This document shows positions 57,782 to 64,000 of a stretch of DNA of 64,000 bases, piece after piece. How positions within the stretch are numbered: position 1 is the first letter of the stretch; each line of letters begins with the position of its first letter. The position numbers and the translations under genes were made by a program. The DNA lies in contig CAVXJN010000003.1 of NCBI GenBank assembly GCA_963762165.1, positions 1,798,001-1,862,000 of the forward strand, given 5' to 3'. The notes under the pieces are model-generated. The model was not told where the DNA came from and did not search any database. It saw only the letters and a program-made list of their open reading frames with translations. Source of the stretch: CAVXJN01 sp963762165 (GTDB lineage: Bacteria > Pseudomonadota > Gammaproteobacteria > JASBUN01).

Positions 57782-58790
57782 TTAAGTCGTTTTGCCTTCG
57801 CGCGCCGTCAGGCGCATGAGCATCAGTTTCGCTATTGCCAGCACGATGAAGGTGATCACGAACAGAATCAGGCCGAGTTCGATCAACGCCGCGCTGTAAG
57901 TTTCCCCGACCGCTTCGGTGAATTCGTTGGCTAGGGTCGAGGAAATGGTGTTGCCGGGCATGAACAAAGAGGCGCTGATGGCATGGGCATTGCCGATCAC
58001 AAAGGTCACGGCCATGGTCTCACCGAGGGCGCGGCCGAGACCGAGCATTACGCCGCCGACTACACCCACCTTGGTGTACGGGAGCACCACATAACGCACG
58101 ACTTCCCAGGTTGTGGAGCCGAGTGCATATGCGGATTCCTTGAGCACGCCCGGTACGATCTCGAATACGTCGCGCATGACCGCGGTCATGAACGGGATCA
58201 CCATGATTGCCAGGATAAGGCCGGCGGTGAACATGCCGATGCCCATCGGGGGGCCCTGGAACAAAGCTCCGATCACCGGCCACTCGCCGAGATGGTCGGT
58301 GACCCACGGTTGGACGTGGTCGGCGAACAGCGGCGCGAATACGAACAGGCCCCACATGCCGTAGATAATGCTGGGAATCGCCGCCAACAGTTCGATCGCC
58401 ACACCCAAGGGTCGCTTCAGCCACGCTGGGCACAACTCGGTAATGAACACGGCAATACCGAAGCTCACGGGGATGCCGATCAGCATCGCCAGGGCCGAGG
58501 TGGCCAGGGTGCCGAATATCAGCCACCAGGGCGCCGAACTGTTCGGTGACCGGATTCCACTCTTTGCTGATCAGAAACCCGAACCCGAATTTCTCCAGGG
58601 AAGGCAGCGCACCGACCAGTAGCGTCACGATGATGCCACTGACAATGACCAGCACCAGGGTGGCGAACAGCACCGTGGAATGGCGGAATACGCGGTCCAG
58701 CAGTGCGCCGCGGCTAGCGCGCCCGGCTACATTCGAGGATGACGGTTCGCCATGCGGACCGTCCGTTGCTAGCGCTGGATTTTTCGCCAT
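57782..58790 (-). CDS. pstC: Phosphate ABC transporter permease PstC (one frameshift)
   Basis: The second permease has the usual N-terminal helix (about 40-62), the SKEWNPV segment and an EAA-like loop (KESAYALGSTTWEVVRYVVLP). The frame breaks near 58531-58536, where one surplus base in a GGCGCC stretch is the simplest explanation; without it about 335 residues are continuous. The ATG at 58790 lies 96 bases after pstS, just beyond a large hairpin. Confidence 0.9.
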
Positions 58791-58806
58791 GTGGTGCTTC
58801 CATCAT

Positions 58807-58845
58807 GCTTACGGAGGCGCCCCCGAGGGAAGCGCCTCCGTAAGC
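58807..58845 (-). promoter_or_regulatory. Long hairpin between pstS and pstC
   Basis: A perfect 14-bp inverted repeat (GCTTACGGAGGCGC) encloses an 11-base loop. No T-tract follows on the pst strand, so it more likely stabilises the pstS message than ends it. Confidence 0.7.
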
Positions 58846-58886
58846 GCGCGGCGGCCGGCGCCGCGCGGAACTGAAATATAAAGTCG

Positions 58887-59972
58887 CTATTGTACCTGAC
58901 GCGCCGCCTGTTGCGTCCAGATCGGATGGCCGTCCGGGCCGGCGACTTTTTCCTGCCAGGTTTTTTCAACCAATTCCACAACCTTGGGCGGCATCGGCAC
59001 GTAATCCAGCTTCTCGGCCATCTTGTCGCCGTCGTGGTACGCCCAGTCGAAGAACTTCAAAACCGTCGCTGCCGTTTCCGGATTCTGCTGCTGTTTGTAA
59101 AGCAGGATGAAGCTTGCGCCCGTAATCGGCCAGCTTTCTTTACCGGGCTGATCGGTGAGGACCATATAGAATCCGGGCGCATTGTTCCAGTCTGCATTGG
59201 CCGCCGCTGCCTGGAAAGTCTTGCTGTTGGGCTCGACATATTCGCCGGCCTGATTACGCAGCTTGACGTGGGCCATCTTGTTCTGCAGGGCATAGGCGTA
59301 TTCCACGTAACCGATGGAACCGTTGATACGTTTCACGTAGGACGCGACGCCTTCGTTGCCTTTGCCGCCGACGCCGGCCGGCCATGCGACGGACTTGTCA
59401 TTGCCGACCTTGCTCTTCCAGTCGTCACTGACCTTGGAGAGATAGTTGGTAAAGATCCAGGTGGTGCCCGATCCATCGGAGCGGTGTACGACCGTAATCG
59501 CCTTGCTGGGTAGCTTGAGATCGGGGTTGTCCTGCTTGATTTTCGGATCGTCCCATTTCTTGATTTTGCCGAGGAAGATGTCGGCCAGTACTTGGTTGCT
59601 CAGGTGCAGATCGCCGCCCTCCACACCTTTGATGTGCACCACGGGCACGACACCGCCCATGATCATCGGAAATTGCATCAACCCGGCCGAATCCAGTTCT
59701 TCCGCTTTCAGCGGCGCGTCGGAAGCGCCGAAGTCGACGGTTTTGGCTTTGATCTGTTTGATGCCGCCGCCGGAGCCGATGGACTGATAGTTCATCTTGA
59801 CACCGGTCTTCTTGGCATAGGCATCGGCCCACTTGGCGTAGACCGGGTAGGGGAACGTGGCGCCTGCGCCCGAGATCGACTGCGGATCTCCCGCGGCAGC
59901 GGTATGCGCCGCCAACGCGAACGAGATGATCGCGGTTCCGGTGAGCACTGATTTGGCAATGCGTTTGAACAT
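58887..59972 (-). CDS. pstS: Phosphate-binding periplasmic protein PstS
   Basis: The 361-residue protein has a signal peptide (cleavage near Ala-Ala-Gly, about 28) and family motifs SGAGATFPYPVYAKW, IGSGGGIKQI, GASDAPL and HRSDGSGTTWIFTNYL that bind phosphate. The ATG at 59972 follows GGAG; upstream sequence in the same frame is promoter DNA. It heads pstSCAB. Confidence 0.97.
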   Translation of the reverse strand: MFKRIAKSVLTGTAIISFALAAHTAAAGDPQSISGAGATFPYPVYAKWADAYAKKTGVKMNYQSIGSGGGIKQIKAKTVDFGASDAPLKAEELDSAGLMQFPMIMGGVVPVVHIKGVEGGDLHLSNQVLADIFLGKIKKWDDPKIKQDNPDLKLPSKAITVVHRSDGSGTTWIFTNYLSKVSDDWKSKVGNDKSVAWPAGVGGKGNEGVASYVKRINGSIGYVEYAYALQNKMAHVKLRNQAGEYVEPNSKTFQAAAANADWNNAPGFYMVLTDQPGKESWPITGASFILLYKQQQNPETAATVLKFFDWAYHDGDKMAEKLDYVPMPPKVVELVEKTWQEKVAGPDGHPIWTQQAARQVQ

Positions 59973-60063
59973 GGGATTAGCTCTCCTCACGATGTGTGAC
60001 CAGTTTCCCGGCGATGCCGACTGCCAGTTTTTCGAAGCGCTCGCTGGGGTGTTCATGCGGCGC

Positions 60064-60097
60064 AGTGTAGGGCGGTTCCGTGACACTAATGTGTCAG
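60064..60097 (-). promoter_or_regulatory. Pho-box promoter, pstS-proximal copy
   Basis: On the pst strand, CTGACAC-ATTA-GTGTCAC (60080-60097) has the 7-4-7 Pho-box layout; 10 bases downstream is TACACT (60064-60069), a -10 at the expected distance for PhoB activation. Confidence 0.7.
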
Positions 60098-60118
60098 TAC
60101 CGGGTTTTCATGGGCCGC

Positions 60119-60152
60119 AGTGTAGAAAGCCTGTGTGACAGTATCGCGTCAG
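60119..60152 (-). promoter_or_regulatory. Pho-box promoter, pstS-distal copy
   Basis: On the pst strand, CTGACGC-GATA-CTGTCAC (60135-60152) is a Pho box, and TACACT (60119-60124) follows after 10 bases. The unit is an exact 55-bp offset from the proximal copy. Confidence 0.72.
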
Positions 60153-60407
60153 CGCCGTCGCCACATTTGCGCCGGACCGGGTCCAGACCTTAAACCTGTT
60201 TCAAGTTGTTGCCGTAAGCCGTTGTTCCGATTGTGATGAAAGCCTGTTTTGATTAGTGTGGGCGACTTGCCTTCCAGTCTGGCAGGTACGGTTCGAAGAT
60301 CTATATTGGATGGCACCGAGAGTCGCACGATTGGGGCGAAACCATCTGCTTAGCGCCATCGTCTGCGGCATTTGCAAATACAGGACTTGGTACAAGGAGA
60401 CCTGAAT

Positions 60408-60704
60408 ATGACGGACACCAAATGCGATCAACTTTCCCGTCGGGGTTTACTGAAGATCGGTGCAGCGGCCGTTGCCGGCGCCGTCATGCTGCCGATTCTG
60501 GGCATGAATAGCGCCTCCGCAGCGACCAAGGCCTCGAAACAGGCGATGCAATACCAGGACAAGCCGAAAGATGGGAAAAAATGCGTGAACTGTACGCAAT
60601 ATATTGCCGCAGACTCCAAGGGCGCAAACGGTAAGTGCAAGGTCGTCGAAGGCGATATCAGCCCCGAGGGCTGGTGTATTGCGTTCGCGCCCAAGAGCAG
60701 CTGA
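60408..60704 (+). CDS. High-potential iron-sulfur protein (HiPIP)
   Basis: The 98-residue periplasmic electron carrier binds one 4Fe-4S cluster through Cys59, Cys62, Cys77 and Cys90 (C-x2-C-x14-C-x12-C, ending in GWC). A Tat signal (Arg11-Arg12, SRRGLLKIG) and an Ala-Ser-Ala cleavage site near 39 show export as a folded protein. An AAGGAG site precedes the ATG at 60408. HiPIPs donate electrons to respiratory or photosynthetic complexes; the partner is not in this window. Confidence 0.93.
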   Translation: MTDTKCDQLSRRGLLKIGAAAVAGAVMLPILGMNSASAATKASKQAMQYQDKPKDGKKCVNCTQYIAADSKGANGKCKVVEGDISPEGWCIAFAPKSS

Positions 60705-60755
60705 TGCCGCTGGGCGCTCTAGCGGGCCATTGGCCCTTGTAATTGAATCGCTTTT

Positions 60756-60775
60756 GACGGGCCTTCGGGCCCGTC
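60756..60775 (+). terminator. Stem-loop after the HiPIP gene
   Basis: GACGGGCC pairs with GGCCCGTC around a TTCG tetraloop, followed by GTTCGTTGT. A smaller GGGCC/GGCCC hairpin lies about 30 bases upstream. The weak T-tract lowers confidence. Confidence 0.55.
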
Positions 60776-60868
60776 GTTCGTTGTGAGCGGACCGTAGGGC
60801 GGTGGCGATCAGCATCGCGCCCGCTTCGCCCGGACATGGACGTTATACGAACCGGCAGTGAGCGTTAA

Positions 60869-61917
60869 ATGGAACCCAAGCCGAGTCTCAGAAATTCCGA
60901 TTTCCTGCGCCGCGCCCTCGCGGTGGTGGCGCTTGTCAGCCTGTTCGCTGTGTTGCTGATGCTGACATGGCAAGCGATCGAAGTGCTGCTGCTGTTTTTT
61001 GCCGGCATGCTGCTGGGCGTCGGCCTGCGTGGGATTGCGGATACCCTGCATCACAAGTTGCGCATTCCCGAGTGGAGTGCGTTGCTGATCGCCGTTGTCG
61101 GCTTCTTTGTAATCCTGGGAGTGGCGGCATGGATTCTGGGGCCCCATTTGGTTCAGGGTATCGAACGGCTGAGCGACGATATTCCCCAGTCGTTGGCGCA
61201 GTTGGATCAGCAGCTGCAACACGTCGAGTGGTTGCAGAGGGCCATTCACCGGGCAACGGACTCTTTTGGCGATGGCATCAAGCACCGTTTGGTATCACAT
61301 CTGGCTGGAATGTTCTCCACTGCATTGGGCGGAATCACCGGATTCCTGATCATCATCGCCATCGGCGTCTACCTGAGTATCAATCCGACCCTGTACATAA
61401 ACGGCGTAGTCCGACTGGCGCCGGTGCGCCTCGTCAGCGTCTGCGCGAAGTGATAGCCGCGCAAGGACACAGCCTGCGCTGGTGGCTCCTCGGGCGTATC
61501 AGTTCCATGACCGTGGTGGGTATCCTGACATGGGCCGGCCTGATGATTCTGGGGATACCGCTGGCGTTCACGTTGGCCGTAATAGCCGGGCTGCTGTCTT
61601 TCGTGCCCAATATCGGGCCGATCCTGTCGGCGCTGCCGGCCGTATTGGTCGGGCTGTCGGTCAGCCCAATCATGGCGGTCTATGTCATCGGCGTTTATGT
61701 CCTCGTGCAGACAGTCGAAAGCTATCTGATTACGCCGTTCATTCAGCAGCGTGCCGTGGCTATGCCGCCGGCGTTGTTGCTGATCGTGCAGCTGATCATG
61801 GGCGTCTGGGTCGGCGTGATCGGTATTTTTCTGGCCACGCCGCTCACGGTGGCGCTCATGGTGGCCGTGCGGATGCTGTATATCGAGGACGTGCTGGGCG
61901 ACACGGACGCGGGTTGA
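60869..61917 (+). CDS. AI-2E family transporter (PerM/TqsA-like), one frameshift
   Basis: The membrane protein has about eight helices and the family signature FVPNIGPILSALPAVLVGL followed by YLITPFIQQRAVAMPPALL. Members include the autoinducer-2 exporter TqsA and PerM; the substrate is unknown here. One base appears to be missing near 61430; adding it gives about 349 continuous residues. The ATG at 60869 has no strong ribosome site. Confidence 0.83.
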
Positions 61918-62100
61918 CTGAGGACCGGTTCGCGCCGCCCGAGCGGCATTCTTCTCCGACCCAGAGAAATTTTCCCGTGTGCAGTGGAAGCAGGGTTTTC
62001 CCGCCCTATAGTGAAAAACAGCGCCGGTGCGCGGCTAGCGGCTCCTTGTGAGCGGCTAAAAAAACGAAAGTCGTCGTTCTGTGGTTGAGGGGAAACTGCG

Positions 62101-62292
62101 ATGGATCTGATCAGCGTGACCGAGCAGGTGATGAAGATCGCCGGACTTACCGAGCAAGAAGAATCAGTATTACGTTCCAAATACCGCCTGGATGGCGCCA
62201 GGCAAGTGCTGTTGAACCAGGAACAGCGCGAGCAGACCGAAGCCATCGCCTTGCGGAAATTGCAAAAAGTCGATTTCTCAGTCTATATCTAA
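62101..62292 (+). CDS. Hypothetical protein, 63 residues
   Basis: I do not recognise this family. The protein is helical and charged (Gln/Glu/Lys/Arg-rich) with no membrane segment. A GAGGGGAAAC site before the ATG supports it as a real gene. Confidence 0.5.
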   Translation: MDLISVTEQVMKIAGLTEQEESVLRSKYRLDGARQVLLNQEQREQTEAIALRKLQKVDFSVYI

Positions 62293-62869
62293 TTGCATAC
62301 ACCTGCGTCGGGCTGATCGCGGTGCGGATTAAGTCGGGCGGCCGACGCGTCCTGACCGAGACTGCCCCAAGGCGATCGCACTCGTGTAGGCGCTGCCGCT
62401 GCCTGGACATCCTGGTTCGCGACTGTCAAAATGCGCGTGCTCAGGCGCGCCGGAATTGGATTCGCGGTCCCTGGTCAACGTCGCAGCGATCTATATATGG
62501 GCCCTCCCGGCATTTGAGCCGCTGAAAGCGGCGGAAAACCGCCGCCGCTATCGGGGCCGGTGTCAAAGCGGACCAACCAGCCCATCGTTCGCTTGGGACC
62601 GTCTGGTGTTCGAGCGAAATTCTCTTACCGCAATTTCGTTTCATGTGGTGTGGTTTCCACCCGCGCGAGTACACGGACCATGCCCGGCGCGGATTAGCGG
62701 TGTATTTGCATCCGCTGTGCGCAACGATTGCGCGATCCTGGCGCGTATTCGTGAACGATGCTTCTAACTTAGTGACAGGCACCGCCATCAAATTCCGCAA
62801 TCAATTCCCTTCGCGCGCTGCTCGTGATCCGTCTTGCGCCTGCTTGATCGCCGTCGTGGGCGCGCTTCC
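62293..62869. other. Gene-free interval before the TauE-like gene
   Basis: No frame in these 577 bases looks coding. A GC hairpin (GCGGCGG/CCGCCGC around AAAA plus flanking pairs, 62528-62545) and the string AGTGACAGGCACC (62771-62783) stand out. The latter resembles a string I recall near repeat-associated transposases in proteobacteria. Confidence 0.4.
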
Positions 62870-63610
62870 ATGACCTACAGCCCGGAACTTCTGATCATCG
62901 TTCCGCTGGTCGTATTCACCGCCTATGTAGTTTACGGGTTGTCCGGTTTCGGTTCGGCCCTGGTGAATGTCTCGATACTGGCCCACTTTCTACCTTTGAC
63001 GATCGTCGTCCCCGCGAGCCTGCTGCTGGATTTTTCCGCTGCAGCAATGGTGGGCACGCGTTTTCGCAGCGATGCGCAGTGGCGCGAACTCGCGTTCATC
63101 GCGCCGTTCGTTTTGATCGGCATGGTGGCCGGGGTCGTGCTGTTGATCAATCTGCCACGGGATCAGGCACTCCTCGGTCTTGGCGTGTTGATCGGATTCT
63201 ATGGGGCTTACACACTTGCCCGTCCTCAGCGGCTATCGATCATCAGCCGGGTCTGGGGTGTGCCCATGTGTCTGGTGGGAGGCGCGCTCAGTGGCTTGTT
63301 CGGCACTGGTGGACCGGTTTATGTGATCTACCTGAGCCGCCGCATTCCCGAGCCCATGCAATTGAAGGCCAGCTTGGCGGCGTTGTTGGCGGCGCACGGT
63401 TCCATACGCATCGTCATGTACCTCGTCACCGGGTTGCTGTTGCAAAAGGAAGTGCTGCTGGGCGCGTTGGCAATGTTTCCCATCATGTGGGTCGCGATGC
63501 GGCTGGGCGTGCGCCTGCACGCGCGCCTGTCGCGGGACCGCGTCATTCAGGTGATGTCGCTGGTGCTGATGGTAACCGGCATCACTCTCGTGTTGCGCGC
63601 CGTGGTTTGA
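62870..63610 (+). CDS. TauE/SafE family sulfite/anion exporter-like permease
   Basis: The 246-residue membrane protein has about eight helices with the two-repeat pattern of the family (YGLSGFGSALVNV in the first half, GALSGLFGTGGPVYVIYL in the second). Members move sulfite, sulfoacetate or related anions; the substrate is unknown here. The ATG at 62870 opens the first helix. It converges with the GntR-type gene 6 bases away. Confidence 0.82.
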   Translation: MTYSPELLIIVPLVVFTAYVVYGLSGFGSALVNVSILAHFLPLTIVVPASLLLDFSAAAMVGTRFRSDAQWRELAFIAPFVLIGMVAGVVLLINLPRDQALLGLGVLIGFYGAYTLARPQRLSIISRVWGVPMCLVGGALSGLFGTGGPVYVIYLSRRIPEPMQLKASLAALLAAHGSIRIVMYLVTGLLLQKEVLLGALAMFPIMWVAMRLGVRLHARLSRDRVIQVMSLVLMVTGITLVLRAVV

Positions 63611-63616
63611 TGGCGC

Positions 63617-64000
63617 TCAGAGCAGTGACGGTACCCGGCTGTCCACGTAGAGTTTGCGTTCGGTGGGCGGGATGTACATCTCTTGATAGTACATCGGCGT
63701 GTCGTCGCCGGCGTATGCGGTGCACTCCACCAGCATGCCGGTGGTGCCGCGGGGAACCTGGATCGCTTTGCAGACGTAACCGGGAAGCTGCAATTGGCGC
63801 ATCTGCTCCTTGAGTGCGGTAAGGGGCCGCCCGGCACTGCGAACGATCAGCACTTTCAGGTTCGCCCCCATCAAGTTGTCCAGCGGGATCTTCATGAACT
63901 CGGGAAAGCGATCGGCGAGAACGAAAAATCGGCTGTAGACATCGAATTCGTTGTTGATGACCATGCGCCGGTCGATGCGAATGACATTCTGATCGCCCTG
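63617..64000 (-). CDS. GntR/HutC-family regulator, UTRA effector domain (partial)
   Basis: The reading frame enters from the right window edge. The visible 127 residues match the C-terminal UTRA ligand-binding fold of HutC-type regulators, with a PRGTTGMLVECTAY strand pair and PMYYQEMYIPP near the end, where the ligand pocket closes. The DNA-binding half lies outside. An internal ATG at 63964 is unlikely to be the start. A link to the neighbouring permease is possible but unproven. Confidence 0.7.
   Translation of the reverse strand, partial: QGDQNVIRIDRRMVINNEFDVYSRFFVLADRFPEFMKIPLDNLMGANLKVLIVRSAGRPLTALKEQMRQLQLPGYVCKAIQVPRGTTGMLVECTAYAGDDTPMYYQEMYIPPTERKLYVDSRVPSLL

Larger units (their letters stand above)
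59973..60407. other. Divergent regulatory region, pstS / HiPIP
   Basis: About 435 bases hold two Pho-box promoters reading leftward into pstS (60064-60097 and 60119-60152) and presumably the rightward HiPIP promoter, for which TATATT near 60302 is a possible -10 without a good -35. No gene is visible. Confidence 0.6.

Noticed and set aside
62456..62767. 103-residue frame in the gap before the TauE-like gene
   Set aside because: It starts with TTG without a ribosome site and has no protein-like pattern.

Overview
The window reads as chromosomal DNA of a GC-rich gammaproteobacterium. The gene order tig-clpP-clpX-lon-hupB-ppiD, the mltD / rnhA-dnaQ neighbourhood, a lipid A enzyme (LpxH), a type II secretion block and Pho-box control of pst all point that way. 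A Tat-exported high-potential iron-sulfur protein, an Mrp antiporter and a lamin-tail protein with a PEP-CTERM-like end suggest a Chromatiales- or Nevskiales-like environmental lineage, but I cannot name a genus from sequence alone. There is no rRNA operon, CRISPR array, intact insertion sequence or prophage.

Layout. 0-2.4 kb: orphan sensor histidine kinase and two small genes. 2.4-7.2 kb: leftward type II secretion genes gspG-H-I-J-K-L-M. 7.5-10.4 kb: glycerate kinase, DUF455 ferritin-like protein and a lipoprotein. 10.4-16.5 kb: lpxH, a cyclophilin with two plausible starts, a second glutamyl-tRNA synthetase, cysS, a secreted protein, folD. 16.6-17.4 kb: tRNA-Pro, Arg, His, Lys and Leu. 17.5-26.5 kb: protein quality control (trigger factor, ClpP, ClpX, Lon, HU, PpiD) with tRNA-Val and tRNA-Asp. 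26.5-28.6 kb: anion/cation symporter and fabI. 28.7-35.5 kb: five-gene oligopeptide-type ABC importer. 35.7-40.8 kb: class V aminotransferase, MltD, methyltransferase, RNase HI, DnaQ. 40.8-46.6 kb: Mrp Na+/H+ antiporter, leftward, A and B subunits fused. 46.8-48.4 kb: main gltX and tRNA-Ala. 48.4-51 kb: small, secreted and metal-binding accessory proteins. 51.2-55.6 kb: CPA2 exchanger, YihY, PAP2 phosphatase and a small membrane protein. 56-60.2 kb: pstSCAB behind two tandem Pho-box promoters. 60.4-64 kb: HiPIP, AI-2E family permease, TauE/SafE permease and the end of a GntR/HutC regulator.

How the genes fit together. The chaperone/protease block forms a coherent proteostasis unit, and pstSCAB is a phosphate-starvation unit with readable control DNA. 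Mrp and the CPA2 exchanger suggest ion and pH stress. The ABC importer and secretion genes are self-contained; the secretion block lacks gspC-F, which must lie elsewhere.

A major caveat is that fourteen otherwise normal genes carry about 25 apparent single-base frameshifts, nearly all +1, concentrated at 31.5-43 kb and 51-61.5 kb. Correcting them restores family-typical lengths and motifs every time, so they look like sequencing errors rather than gene decay. I annotated these genes across the breaks and gave the break positions. I see no convincing new multi-gene system; the most interesting items are the duplicated Pho promoter, the doubly anchored ABC binding protein, the two-start cyclophilin and several uncharacterised small proteins.
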